64,000 bases of DNA from assembly GCF_050467285.1 (NCBI RefSeq), contig NZ_JBCMUN010000011.1:124001-188000 (forward strand), in the 5' to 3' direction. Source of the stretch: Paenibacillus_E oryzisoli_A. Its GTDB lineage: Bacteria; Bacillota; Bacilli; Paenibacillales; NBRC-103111. Positions within the stretch are counted from its first letter, which is position 1. Every line of letters begins with the position of its first letter. The translations under genes and the position numbers were made by a program. Positions 1 through 8,530 of the stretch are shown one piece after another. The notes beneath the pieces are model-generated. The model worked only from the letters and a program-made list of their open reading frames with translations, made no database searches and was not told where the DNA came from.

Positions 1-338
1 TACGCATACGCCTCATCCCAATTCGCATAGAGCGATTTGGCCACTTCCAACACGTCGATGATACGGAAATGGTCGGGATACTTCTGGCTCTCTTTAATAA
101 AACAGATCTGGCTCAGCACCTTGTTGTTTTCGTAGGGATGCTCCCCGAATACCTTCAACTCCCCGCTGGTCGCAAACTGCTGCGCGCACAGCATGTGCAT
201 GACTGTCGTTTTGCCCGCGCCGTTGCGCCCGAGCAGGCCGTAAATTTTATCCGCTTCGATCGTAAAGCTGATCTGATCAACCGCCGTCACGCTGCCGTAA
301 GATTTGGTCAGGTTGTGTACCTCTACCACGTTCGTCAT
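1..338 (-). CDS. ABC transporter ATP-binding protein (N-terminal part; gene runs off the window)
   Basis: Nucleotide-binding subunit of an ABC transporter, acting on the cytoplasmic face of the membrane. The start ATG is at 338; the reading frame stays open to position 1, so only about 112 residues are visible. They include a Walker A motif GRNGAGKTT near residues 38-46 and the typical opening VVEVHNLTKSYG. The start codon overlaps the stop of the upstream GntR gene (ATGA), so the two are translationally coupled. This GntR-ABC arrangement is that of the ytr-type (YtrA/YtrB) operons of Firmicutes, often linked to cell-wall antibiotic stress. The partner permease would lie beyond the left edge. 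Substrate cannot be told from the sequence. Confidence 0.9.
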   Translation of the reverse strand, partial: MTNVVEVHNLTKSYGSVTAVDQISFTIEADKIYGLLGRNGAGKTTVMHMLCAQQFATSGELKVFGEHPYENNKVLSQICFIKESQKYPDHFRIIDVLEVAKSLYANWDEAYA

Positions 339-706
339 TGTCCGTTCTCCCCTCTCCGCACCATTTCTGTTAGCTGCTCCACCGTAATGCCCAGCTTCTG
401 GGCCTCTTTCACCATCGTCACGATATATTGTTCGTAGAATTGCTCTTTTCGCTTCTCCATCAGCTTCCGTCGCGCTCCTTCCGCTACAAACATGCCAATT
501 CCGCGTTTCTTGTACAAAATGCCTTCGTCTACCAGAAGGTTAACCCCTTTAGCGGCAGTCGCCGGATTGATTTGATAAAAAGAGGCAAACTGATTCGTAG
601 AAGGCACCTGCGATTCCTCCGGCATGCGGGACTCGATAATGTCATCCTCAATCCGTTCCGCAATCTGCACAAAAATCGGGCGGCTGTCATCCATTTGAAA
701 TGCCAT
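335..706 (-). CDS. GntR family transcriptional regulator, YtrA subfamily
   Basis: Small DNA-binding repressor of about 123 residues with an N-terminal winged helix (around residues 10-75, containing VPSTNQFASFYQINPATAAK) and only a short C-terminal tail instead of a ligand-binding domain. That size is typical of the YtrA subfamily. I start it at the ATG at 706 (MAFQMDDSRPIF), a usual opening for this family; a GTG at 721 would add five residues. It is the first gene of an operon with the ABC ATPase that follows with a 4-base overlap. A promoter overlapped by an inverted repeat lies just upstream, so autorepression is likely. The inducer is unknown. Confidence 0.9.
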   Translation of the reverse strand: MAFQMDDSRPIFVQIAERIEDDIIESRMPEESQVPSTNQFASFYQINPATAAKGVNLLVDEGILYKKRGIGMFVAEGARRKLMEKRKEQFYEQYIVTMVKEAQKLGITVEQLTEMVRRGENGQ

Positions 707-734
707 CGCTTTAACCACCACTTTCGTTGCTACA

Positions 735-786
735 TTGGTTAGTTACTCATGTAATTAACCATACAACCAATGGAGTTAAAAGTCAA
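735..786 (-). promoter_or_regulatory. Promoter with overlapping inverted-repeat operator for the GntR-ABC operon
   Basis: On the minus strand a -35 TTGACT (786-781), a 17-base spacer and a -10 TATGGT (763-758) form a good sigma-A promoter. An inverted repeat GGTTAGTTAC / GTAATTAACC (737-746 and 751-760, one mismatch) abuts and overlaps the -10, and an outer TTGGTT/AACCAA pair (735-740, 765-770) flanks it. Inferred to be the autoregulatory operator of the YtrA-type regulator. Confidence 0.7.
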
Positions 787-866
787 CACTCCTTTCGCGA
801 ATTGGGATAATTGCCTAACGAATTGGGCAAACCAAGGGCACAATGAGCGGAAAGGATGACGGGACA

Positions 867-1967
867 ATGCGAGGTTATGCGAGATGGGTGATCGCAGGCG
901 CTTGTGCGGTGGCGGTTGCCTGGGGCGGAGCTGTGGCGCACGATGCGATTGTGAATAGGCTGCGGCTTGGAAAAGGCGTGGTGAGTACGGGCTCCGTGGG
1001 GGATGGCGTGGAGACGGCCGAGAGGGTAGCAGCGGTCGACCTGCCGCGCAGCGCAGCCGCGGCGGCTGTTAAGAAGGAGAAAGCGAGCGAAGCGCCGCTC
1101 TTCTCCTTCTCCGTGCTCAGCGACGTCCATGTCATGGCGTCGGATCCGGTTTCGCAGCGGCTTCTCCGTGCCGCGCTGGCCGATCATCGCGCGCTGCGGC
1201 CGGGCAGCAAGCTGCTTGTCTTGAACGGTGACCTCACGGACGGCACCGAACGCGACTACACGAGCCTGCTGAAGCTGCTCGGCGATGTGCCCCATGCCCC
1301 TGTGCAGGCGACCATGGGCAACCACGACTACTACGGCGTGTGGCACACACCGTCGGGGGGCATGGACACCACGCAGCTGAATCCGGCGTGGTCCAGCCAG
1401 CAAGCGGTCGCGTTGTTCGACCGCATGATGGGCTACGACAAGCCGTACCGCAAGCTTGTCGTGGACGGCTACCGCTTCCTCTTCCTGAGCGGGGAAGCGT
1501 ACCGGGACGTGGACGCCTCCATCGGGGAGGATGCGTACCTCTCGCCCGCGCAGCTCGACTGGCTGCGCGAGCGCCTGGACAACACGGGCCTGCCGGCGGC
1601 GGAGCGCCGCAAGCCCGTGTTCGTGTTCCTGCACCAGCCGCTGCCGCACACGCTGGATGGCACGGACGCTGAACGCGGCGTCGTTCAGCACGAGCAGCTC
1701 CGAGCGCTCCTGGAGGAGCACCCGAACGTGATTTTGTTCAGTGGTCACACCCACTGGAACCTGGCCACGACCAGCCAAGTGAAGCGGCTGAAGTTCACCG
1801 CCGCGTCGAGCGCCTCCATCCGGCAGGTGTGGAGCGCGGAGAACAAGCCCGAGACCAAAACGATCAGCCAGAGCCTGATCGTCGATGTGTACCCGGGCCG
1901 CGTCGTCATCAAGCGCCGCGAGCATACCAGCAAGCGATGGATTCAGCCGGACAGCGTCGTCGACTGA
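867..1967 (+). CDS. Calcineurin-like metallophosphoesterase, membrane-anchored or secreted
   Basis: Binuclear-metal phosphoesterase. The family blocks appear in order: SDVHV, NGDLTDG, GNHDYYG, FLHQPLP and SGHTHW, which provide the metal-binding Asp, Asn and His residues. The N-terminus (RWVIAGACAVAVAWGGAVA) is a signal peptide or single membrane anchor, so the enzyme should act outside the cell. I prefer the ATG at 867, preceded by AAAGGA, over the ATG at 843. The substrate (nucleotide, phospholipid or other phosphoester) cannot be inferred. It stands alone between the GntR operon and a palindrome array, with GC-rich codon use. Confidence 0.88.
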   Translation: MRGYARWVIAGACAVAVAWGGAVAHDAIVNRLRLGKGVVSTGSVGDGVETAERVAAVDLPRSAAAAAVKKEKASEAPLFSFSVLSDVHVMASDPVSQRLLRAALADHRALRPGSKLLVLNGDLTDGTERDYTSLLKLLGDVPHAPVQATMGNHDYYGVWHTPSGGMDTTQLNPAWSSQQAVALFDRMMGYDKPYRKLVVDGYRFLFLSGEAYRDVDASIGEDAYLSPAQLDWLRERLDNTGLPAAERRKPVFVFLHQPLPHTLDGTDAERGVVQHEQLRALLEEHPNVILFSGHTHWNLATTSQVKRLKFTAASSASIRQVWSAENKPETKTISQSLIVDVYPGRVVIKRREHTSKRWIQPDSVVD

Positions 1968-2027
1968 ATCCATCGCTTCATGGGCGCCTCGCCTTGTGGG
2001 CGCCCCGCCGACAAGAAACCGGCCTTT

Positions 2028-2205
2028 TCCTGCAATCAAGCAGGAATTTCCTGCGGCAAGCGCAGCTTCGGCAAAATGCCTGCGATAAGGCAGGTTTTTG
2101 AGCCATTTTTGCTCAAAACGAAGCTTCTCGCCCAAAATGCCTGCATAATCGCAGGCATTTCCTCAATTCGCTCGCTTTTTTATCAAATTACTGCCATTTT
2201 GCAGG
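2028..2205. repeat. Four-palindrome intergenic array 1 (CCTGC flavour)
   Basis: Four imperfect palindromes built on CCTGC-N6-GCAGG, often flanked by AAATG/CATTT, are centred at about 2036, 2086, 2147 and 2197, giving centre spacings of 50, 61 and 50 bp. The third (2135-2160) has a perfect 10-bp stem AAATGCCTGC/GCAGGCATTT. The same flavour recurs at 10477-10655. The gap 1968-2264 holds nothing else that I recognise. Confidence 0.8.
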
Positions 2206-2264
2206 CATTTCTCGAAGTCGCTTGCTCCCTGACTTTCGCACCGCAACCACCCTCCCGACACGCA

Positions 2265-2306
2265 AAAACACCCGATCCAGGCCGTTAAGCCGGAATCGGG
2301 TGTTTT
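2265..2306 (-). terminator. Rho-independent terminator of the efflux/secreted-protein operon
   Basis: A long hairpin (ACACCCGAT...ATCGGGTGT, 2268-2303) is bordered by A-rich sequence on one side and T-rich on the other, so it could work in both directions. On the minus strand it follows the secreted-protein gene and the structured RNA segment. Confidence 0.75.
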
Positions 2307-2471
2307 CTGGTCGGAGCGTTTGTTTCCGAACCTGTATAACGGGGCTGCTTACCCACGTGCTCCGTCTAGGCGACTTTCCGAAATAAAGTACCGCTAAGTT
2401 TCAGACAAATCACCGTGGGACCATGGAGGCTTTGTCTGCACGATGGGCGATAATTTCGGAAAGCGCCTTTA
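2307..2471 (-). ncRNA. Unidentified structured RNA or structured 3' UTR
   Basis: Directly downstream of, and overlapping, the stop codon at 2469 the minus strand can fold extensively. An outer stem of about 15 bp pairs 2369-2384 with 2453-2467 with one bulge; an inner stem pairs CAGACAAA (2402-2409) with TTTGTCTG (2431-2438) and caps a small CCGTG/CATGG hairpin. A second domain is closed by CGGAGC/GCTCCG (2312-2317, 2359-2364). A terminator follows at 2265-2306. I do not recognise the family: it shows no SRP, tmRNA, RNase P or familiar riboswitch motif. It could be a 3'-UTR-derived small RNA or a stability element. Confidence 0.5.
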
Positions 2472-4679
2472 GTGGAACTGCTTCAACAGGCGTTTCGCCG
2501 TGCCGTTCGGTGTCGTGATGACCTCATACATGTTGACGACGACGCCATTGTCGACCTGCTCGTTTTTGAGGCCGGAGACGACGACTTTTTGCACGCCGCT
2601 GGTCAGCTTGGCGGTGCCGGTCAATGTCGCGCTCTGCGTGCCGACGATGCGGCCCAGCGAGTCAACCATTTCAAATTCGATGCCAGAGAAACTCGAATCG
2701 ATAATAACTTGATCCTCGTGCGTGATGTCCATATCGAGCGTGAGCTGGTAAGAATAGTTGTTATTGTACAACCAACTGATAGAGTAGTCCTTAATTTTCA
2801 ACGAGAACGGATACACCGAAATCGTATCGCCCTCATCTTCCGTCTGCATCGCCACTTTGTACGTGCCGGCGGAGACGCTGCCTTCGGACACCGTTTTGTT
2901 GTCGTAGACGTTCAGAGCAAACGATTGATCATCAGACGCTGTTTTGTTCGGCAGCAAGTAGGAGTAGGTAATGACATAGGAGCTGCCAGGCGTAATTTGT
3001 GTGCTCACGCCGCTTTGGCGCGTGCCTGTGTACGTGTTGCCTTTATTGTCGACAAGCGCGTTCTCCAGTTCTGGAAGCGCGAGCGTGTTCGTGCCGTTAT
3101 TCGTAATCTTGAATTTGGCAATCGCCGTTTTGTAGCCGAGATCGTCGTTCTCATGCTCATGCAGCTCGACAAGCGAGACGTCGAGGTTCGCATTGACAAC
3201 GGAAGTGTTCGCAAACACTAGCTTGTCGCCCAACTTGTAGTTCGCAGCGGTCGTGAAGCCGTTCTTCGCTTCGCTTGCGCCTTTGAGCACGAAAACAGCC
3301 ACAGGCATTTGCCCGGTCGTTACCCCTGAGCCTGTGGTCGAGCCGCTGCCCGTTGAGGTTCCGCTTCCCACAGTGCCCGTACCCGTGCCCGTGCTTGTTG
3401 TGCCGGAGCCCGACGTCGTCGAACCCGAACCGCTCGCTGTCCCCGTACTGCCCGTACCTGTGCCGGACGATGTCTTCTGCCACAGGACAAGCTGCGCAGC
3501 TTCCGGATCAACACCAACCGGCAGCGTCGCGTTCAAATAGTACGTTGTCGTCTCGCCTGGCGCCAGGAAGCCGCTGCGCTCGCTGCTGTCCGTCGTGGAC
3601 ACCGACGTGCCCGAGTCGCCGAACTGATACGTGCCGGCAAAGCTTGGCACCGCCGCCACCGCGTCGCCGTTATTGCTCACCGTGACGACCGATTGCACGT
3701 GAACGCCGTCCGCTTGTTTCGAGTATTGTGAAGACGTGGCTTTCACCACGACGTTCTCACCATCCTGCTGGCCGGCGTAGCTTTGTTCCGCACCCAGCGT
3801 CGTCGTATTCAGCGAGCTGTTCATGCCCAGCGTGCCGAGCGACACTTCTTCCGTTTGATTCAGGTAGTAGTATTCCAGATTCAGACCGCTATCCGCCACG
3901 CCTTTGGTGATAAGCGTTTTGAGCGTCAGCGTATCCTTCTGCCCCGGCAGGAACGTCGTATCCGAGCCGCTGGCTACGGTCGACGTATATTTCATGCCGC
4001 TCGCATCAACGAGGCGAACCGCCAGATTGGAAGGCAGCTTCACCGAGCTGTTGCCCAGGTTTTTGGCCGACACTTGCGTGTACATGTACCATTTGCCGTT
4101 CTCCGTCACGCGTACGCTCTGCCCCAACTGGAAGGAGAGAGCCGCATCGATCGACTGCGTGCTGTCCAGCGTGCGCAGGTTGATGATTTCTTCCGGCGCC
4201 TCCAGCTGCCCCTCCCCAATGACGGAAGCGACCGGCAGCATGCCTAGATCGTCCATGAAGTTTGCTTTATTCATATTCCAGCGGAAAATATCCACCTTCA
4301 GACTATCCGCCGATTCTCCGGCCGGCAAATTCGCGTAGAAGCGGAAGCTTTCTTCTGAGCCCGGCGCGACCATGCCGCTCTTTTTCTCACTCAGATTGGC
4401 CGTATAGCTGTGCCCGCTGCCGTCCGTCACCCGAACGCCGTATTTGTTAAAATCAAGCGATTCATTCTCCCCATTGTGGAACAATACGGAGAATTGCAGG
4501 GACGAAGACGACAGCGCCGCCTTCCCCAGCATGAAATAGGATGAGTTCGAGATAAAAACGCCCTCGTTCGCCGCATACGCGCTAGGCGCAGGAGCCGCCC
4601 ACGAAGCAGCCGCCATGCTGCCGGTCAGCAGCAACGCGAGGCCTGTTTGTTTGATGGAAAGGGTTTTGATGGCTTTCAT
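2469..4679 (-). CDS. Large secreted protein of unknown function with a Ser/Thr/Gly linker
   Basis: Exported protein of 736 residues. The start ATG at 4679 has a good AGGAGG site and is followed by a signal peptide ending near AAPAPSAYA. The mature part is beta-rich, with several repeats resembling extracellular immunoglobulin-like modules (recurring LAPGETTTYYLNATLP-type segments). A low-complexity linker of Gly, Ser and Thr lies around residues 400-450, followed by a separate C-terminal domain. There is no catalytic motif, SLH domain or LPXTG. It is the last gene of an operon with an adaptor, an ATPase and a MacB-type permease, starting 20 bases after the permease stop. It may be a client or accessory of that exporter, but this is inference. 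Its stop codon lies inside a stable RNA stem. Confidence 0.8.
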   Translation of the reverse strand: MKAIKTLSIKQTGLALLLTGSMAAASWAAPAPSAYAANEGVFISNSSYFMLGKAALSSSSLQFSVLFHNGENESLDFNKYGVRVTDGSGHSYTANLSEKKSGMVAPGSEESFRFYANLPAGESADSLKVDIFRWNMNKANFMDDLGMLPVASVIGEGQLEAPEEIINLRTLDSTQSIDAALSFQLGQSVRVTENGKWYMYTQVSAKNLGNSSVKLPSNLAVRLVDASGMKYTSTVASGSDTTFLPGQKDTLTLKTLITKGVADSGLNLEYYYLNQTEEVSLGTLGMNSSLNTTTLGAEQSYAGQQDGENVVVKATSSQYSKQADGVHVQSVVTVSNNGDAVAAVPSFAGTYQFGDSGTSVSTTDSSERSGFLAPGETTTYYLNATLPVGVDPEAAQLVLWQKTSSGTGTGSTGTASGSGSTTSGSGTTSTGTGTGTVGSGTSTGSGSTTGSGVTTGQMPVAVFVLKGASEAKNGFTTAANYKLGDKLVFANTSVVNANLDVSLVELHEHENDDLGYKTAIAKFKITNNGTNTLALPELENALVDNKGNTYTGTRQSGVSTQITPGSSYVITYSYLLPNKTASDDQSFALNVYDNKTVSEGSVSAGTYKVAMQTEDEGDTISVYPFSLKIKDYSISWLYNNNYSYQLTLDMDITHEDQVIIDSSFSGIEFEMVDSLGRIVGTQSATLTGTAKLTSGVQKVVVSGLKNEQVDNGVVVNMYEVITTPNGTAKRLLKQFH

Positions 4680-4698
4680 GTTTCTAACCTCCTGTTGC

Positions 4699-5874
4699 CT
4701 AATCGAAGCGGAGCGCGTCGATCGGTTTGAGTTTGGATGCTTTATTCGCTGGATACAGTCCGAAAATAACGCCGACAAGTGCGGAGAACAGGAACGCATA
4801 CAATCCGACATTGAGGGAGAGACTCGTCTCCTGGCTTGGATTGATATACGGCCATGCGAGCGACAGCCCCACCCCGGCCAGCAGCCCGATCAAGCCGCCC
4901 ATGCCGCTGATGAGCGTAGCTTCGACGAGGAACTGCAGCAAAATATTTCTCCGCTTCGCCCCGATCGACTTCCGAATTCCGATCTCTCGGGTCCGTTCGC
5001 TGACGGTGACGAGCATGATGTTCATGATGCCGATGCCGCCGACGAGCAGCGAGATCGCTGCGACGGCAACCAGTTGGTTCGTCAGCGTGCTGGACGCCGT
5101 CTGACGAGCGCTGATCAGCTCGGCCGAGTTCAGAATCGTGTAACCGGATGTACTTTTAAATTTGTTGTATAAGTACGCTTCCAGAACGGTTTGCGCACGG
5201 GAAATTTGATCGGCGGACCCCGCCTCCACATAGGCGTTCCGGATCGTGCCGAGCTTGAAATCCCGACTCATGGTCGGCAGCGGCACGAGCACCGAGCCGT
5301 CGAGCGACGTTCCAGAGGTATTCGAACCTTTCGAATTAAGCACGCCGATAATCGTATAAATATAGCCGTTAATGTTAATCTCTTCATCCAGCGGGTCGTT
5401 CTTGCCAAAGAACGTCGTCGCGACCTCGCTGCCGATTACCGCCACGTGATTGCGGAAATCCAGATCCGCCTCTGCGAGAAAGCGTCCGCTGCCGATGCTG
5501 CCTTTTTGCAGCTCCAGGTACCGGTCGTTCGTGCCGATTACGTTGTAAGACTCCGTCGTGCGATCGTACTTAATGGAGGTATTGCTGGTCATCGTCGGCG
5601 CGATAGAGGAAATGCCAGCCGTTCCCTCAAGCGACATCAGATCGTCGTAGTTCAGCTGCGTTGCCCTGCCTACTCCGCGTAAACTGACGGTTAGAAGGTT
5701 CGTCCCCAGTCCTTCGTACTGCTTCTCAATCGCTTTCGACGTCCCCTGTCCGATCGACACGAGCGTGATCACGGAAGCCACACCGATGATAACCCCCAGC
5801 ATGGTCAAAATGGTTCGCATCGGATTCGCACGCACCGTGGAGATCGCCATTTGGAAAAGTTCCCAAATTCTCAT
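4699..5874 (-). CDS. ABC transporter permease, MacB/FtsX family
   Basis: Membrane subunit of 391 residues of a MacB-like mechanotransmission exporter. There is one N-terminal transmembrane helix (residues about 20-42), a large extracytoplasmic domain (about 45-265) and three C-terminal helices, the MacB_PCD plus FtsX layout. The conserved loop ISERTREIGIRKSIGAKR is seen as VSERTREIGIRKSIGAKR. Its start overlaps the stop of the ATPase gene by 4 bases. With the ATPase and the double-module adaptor upstream it forms a tripartite-like efflux complex, comparable to YknXYZ of Bacillus. Likely substrates are peptides, antibiotics or envelope components; none can be named. Confidence 0.93.
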   Translation of the reverse strand: MRIWELFQMAISTVRANPMRTILTMLGVIIGVASVITLVSIGQGTSKAIEKQYEGLGTNLLTVSLRGVGRATQLNYDDLMSLEGTAGISSIAPTMTSNTSIKYDRTTESYNVIGTNDRYLELQKGSIGSGRFLAEADLDFRNHVAVIGSEVATTFFGKNDPLDEEININGYIYTIIGVLNSKGSNTSGTSLDGSVLVPLPTMSRDFKLGTIRNAYVEAGSADQISRAQTVLEAYLYNKFKSTSGYTILNSAELISARQTASSTLTNQLVAVAAISLLVGGIGIMNIMLVTVSERTREIGIRKSIGAKRRNILLQFLVEATLISGMGGLIGLLAGVGLSLAWPYINPSQETSLSLNVGLYAFLFSALVGVIFGLYPANKASKLKPIDALRFD

Positions 5875-6599
5875 ACATGCGCCTCCTCTGGTAAGCTTGC
5901 AGGCGCCGCCTGACCGTCGTTGCGAATATCGCTGATGATCTGTCCGTCCCGCAAGGTGACGACCCGTTTGGCGTTATCGGCGATATGATGGTCGTGCGTA
6001 ATCAGCACAATCGTATTGCCTTGTTGATTCAATTCTTTAATCAATTCCAGCACCTCGATGCCGGTTTTGGAATCGAGCGCTCCCGTCGGCTCATCCGCCA
6101 AAATCAGCGACGGCGAGATCGCCAGCGCCCGCGCAATCGCGACGCGCTGCTGCTGGCCCCCGGACAGCTCGCTCGGCTTGTGATGGCCGCGCTGGCCCAT
6201 CCCTAGCTTCTCAAGCATGAGTTGTCCGCGCTCTCTGCGCTGCTTCGCCGGGATGCCCGCATAAATCATCGGCAGCTCCACATTCTCCATAGCGGTAAGC
6301 CTTGGCAGCAGGTTAAACTGCTGAAAAATAAAGCCGATCTTCCGATTTCTGAGCTCCGCGAGACCGTTGTCCGACATTTTTTCCGTCGCTACGCCGTCCA
6401 GTACATAACTGCCAGACGTCGGATTGTCGAGCAGGCCGATCGTATTCATCAAGGTCGATTTGCCGGAGCCGCTAGGCCCGATAATCGCCACAAAATCACC
6501 CTCCGCAATGTGCAGCGTAATTCCGCGCAAAATCTGCAATTCCTCCGCACCACGCGCATAGCTCTTCGTGATGTCCGTGAGTTCAATAATGTTTCTCAT
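5871..6599 (-). CDS. ABC transporter ATP-binding protein, MacB/LolD family
   Basis: ATPase of 242 residues with Walker A GPSGSGKST (about 41-49), signature LSGGQQQR, Walker B LILADEPTGALDS and the switch His in ITHDHH. The ADEPTGALDS sequence is characteristic of the MacB/LolD branch. Ribosome binding site AAAGGAG. It is translationally coupled to the permease (ATGA overlap) and lies 71 bases downstream of the adaptor gene. It powers the exporter from the cytoplasm. Confidence 0.95.
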   Translation of the reverse strand: MRNIIELTDITKSYARGAEELQILRGITLHIAEGDFVAIIGPSGSGKSTLMNTIGLLDNPTSGSYVLDGVATEKMSDNGLAELRNRKIGFIFQQFNLLPRLTAMENVELPMIYAGIPAKQRRERGQLMLEKLGMGQRGHHKPSELSGGQQQRVAIARALAISPSLILADEPTGALDSKTGIEVLELIKELNQQGNTIVLITHDHHIADNAKRVVTLRDGQIISDIRNDGQAAPASLPEEAHV

Positions 6600-6670
6600 C
6601 GCATTAGCTCCTTTCCGAGCGAGGCTGCTTGCCGCCCGTTCTGCGCCGCTTCAAGCTGCGCTGCCGCCGC

Positions 6671-8365
6671 CTATTGTCTGCGCGTCGCTGCTCCGCCGCC
6701 CGCATTGCCGCCACCGCCGCCGAAGTTGCCCCCGCCGCCTTGGAAACCGCCAGCCGGGAAGCCGCCTTCGCCCCCTGAGAAGCCGCCGCCCGGGAAGCCT
6801 TGCTGCTGCCCGTTCGTCGTGGTCGTCCGGCGCTGAGGCGTCACGACTTCTTCGCCTTCCGTCAAGCCGCTAACGACTTCGACCAGCGTTTTGCTGCGAA
6901 TACCGACCTTGATTTCACGCTCCTCGGTCGTACCGTCCGCTTTTTTCACCGTCACGGTTGTCTTGCCTTTCGATGTCGTCACAACCTGGATCGGAAGCGT
7001 GAGAATATCCTTTTTATCCTGAATGTAGATTTCGGCCGTTGCCGTCATCGCATATTTCAATTCGTTATCCGCCGTATTCGGGATCGCAACCACCGCATCG
7101 TAGGTCGTAACGCCGTTGGAAGTCGTACCCACGTTGGATACGGACGTCACTTCGCCCGTGAACGATTTTCCGGAAATCGCATCGACTTTCACTGTCGCTT
7201 TTTGTCCAACTTTAATGCTCGTCAGATCGAGCTCATCGATCGCAATAGCGAGCTGCATCGTGCTCAGGCTTGCGACCGCGCCAAGCGTCGTGCTCGCATC
7301 AATTTGCGCGCCAACGGGATAGTTCCGCAGCACGTTGTTTTTACTATTGGCAAAATCCGCCGAGAACACGCCGTCAAACGGAGCCTTGATCGTTAGTTGA
7401 TCGACCTTTTGCTGGGCATCGTCGACTTTGATTTTTTGGGAGTCGATTTGCGCCTGCTTGGCGTTTATATTCGTCTGAAGATCATCGTTGAACAAGGATG
7501 CGATCAGATCGCCGGCCTTGACAGTGTCGCCGTCTTTGAACTTCATGCTTTTGACTGTGCCGCTCGCATCCGCAAAAACCGGCGACGTCTTCACATAATC
7601 CAGCGCCCCTTGATCAGAGGACTCAACCTTGCTTGCACCGCTGCCGACAGCGCCTTTCACTTTCAGCCCTGCCGACAAGGTTCCGTCGTTCTCAACCAGC
7701 ACGTCGACCATGACGACTTTGTTGCCGTTCGCGTCCGCTGTAATTTCACGGCCGATCGACTGCACGTTACCGACCTTGGAGAGCAAGTAGCTATCTACGC
7801 TAAGCTCGACTGGATCGCCGCTCTTTAGCTGAACCGCCTCCTGCAAGGCAAACGGCAGCTTCACTTTAAATTGAGAGGTATCGGAAACCGTACCGATTTT
7901 CGTTGTTTTGTTCACTTGGCTGCCGACATCAAGGTTGCTGGAGAGCGTCAGCTTGCCGGAAATTGGCGCAGACACCGTCATGTGCCCCTGCTCGTTTTGC
8001 AGCTCGGTCAAGTCGGCTTGCATCTGCGTCAGGCTAACCTGCGCTTCCTTGAGATTCGTCTCCGTGGAAGGCACGGACAACTCGACGAGCACATCGCCCT
8101 TTTTCACGGCCTGGTTCTGGGTGAGATTCATCGTTTTGATGATGCCATCCATCGGGATGACGATATTTTGCTTGTCCTTGGCGTCCAACTGAGAGGTTCC
8201 GGAAACGGTAGACGTTATCGCTCCTTTGCTTACCTTCATCGTTGCTTGCTGTGTTGTCGTTGCGGCCGGTTTCGTGTTTTTGGTCACATAATAGTAAGTG
8301 CCGGCTCCACATAAAATGGCAGCCAAGGCCACAATGAGCCATCGTTTTTTTCTGCCTACTTTCAT
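6671..8365 (-). CDS. Efflux adaptor (HlyD/MacA-like membrane fusion protein) with two adaptor modules
   Basis: Periplasmic-adaptor homologue of about 564 residues, longer than the usual 350-420. One N-terminal transmembrane helix (WLIVALAAILCGAGTYYYV) is followed by two successive lipoyl/coiled-coil/beta-barrel sets: the first around residues 60-240, with the coil near LTQMQADLTELQNEQ, and the second around 260-470, with the coil near AKQAQIDSQKIKVDDAQQ and the edge APFDGVF. The C-terminal 45 residues are a Gly/Phe-rich tail. Start chosen at the ATG at 8365, 6 bases after an in-frame ATG that sits too close to the GGGAGAGGGG site. It is the first gene of the exporter operon, behind an 11-bp-period TCAG array, so control by an OmpR-type regulator is likely. 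Confidence 0.92.
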   Translation of the reverse strand: MKVGRKKRWLIVALAAILCGAGTYYYVTKNTKPAATTTQQATMKVSKGAITSTVSGTSQLDAKDKQNIVIPMDGIIKTMNLTQNQAVKKGDVLVELSVPSTETNLKEAQVSLTQMQADLTELQNEQGHMTVSAPISGKLTLSSNLDVGSQVNKTTKIGTVSDTSQFKVKLPFALQEAVQLKSGDPVELSVDSYLLSKVGNVQSIGREITADANGNKVVMVDVLVENDGTLSAGLKVKGAVGSGASKVESSDQGALDYVKTSPVFADASGTVKSMKFKDGDTVKAGDLIASLFNDDLQTNINAKQAQIDSQKIKVDDAQQKVDQLTIKAPFDGVFSADFANSKNNVLRNYPVGAQIDASTTLGAVASLSTMQLAIAIDELDLTSIKVGQKATVKVDAISGKSFTGEVTSVSNVGTTSNGVTTYDAVVAIPNTADNELKYAMTATAEIYIQDKKDILTLPIQVVTTSKGKTTVTVKKADGTTEEREIKVGIRSKTLVEVVSGLTEGEEVVTPQRRTTTTNGQQQGFPGGGFSGGEGGFPAGGFQGGGGNFGGGGGNAGGGAATRRQ

Positions 8366-8433
8366 CGTCATACCCCTCTCCCGAATTGCCCGGGCATTCC
8401 GTGTCCCAGGCCGTACAAATCTTCACAAGCCTA

Positions 8434-8515
8434 AGTCTACTTGGGGTGACTGAAACCTGTCTGAGTGTAGGCTGAAAGTAAGTTGAACGCAAGCTGAGCG
8501 TTTGCTGAATACTTT
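8434..8515 (-). promoter_or_regulatory. Six 11-bp direct repeats plus -10 box: response-regulator promoter of the efflux operon
   Basis: On the plus strand CTGA/TTGA cores start at 8450, 8461, 8472, 8483, 8494 and 8505, exactly 11 bp apart, which reads as TCAG on the transcribed minus strand. The promoter-proximal TCAG begins 14 nt before a -10-like TAGACT (8439-8434), and no separate -35 is needed. This is the architecture of an activator of the OmpR/PhoB family binding as stacked dimers. Confidence 0.75.
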
Positions 8516-8530
8516 GGGGGATTTGGAAAA

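Noticed and set aside
783..2135. Open frame of 450 residues on the minus strand across the metallophosphoesterase gene
   Set aside because: It is Arg/Ala/His-rich, has no family resemblance or good ribosome site, and mirrors a gene with clear catalytic motifs. Shadow frame in GC-rich DNA.
2307..2471. Known RNA families (SRP RNA, tmRNA, RNase P RNA, 6S RNA, common riboswitches)
   Set aside because: Signature sequences of these RNAs were not found, and a riboswitch at the 3' end of an operon makes little sense. Kept as unidentified.
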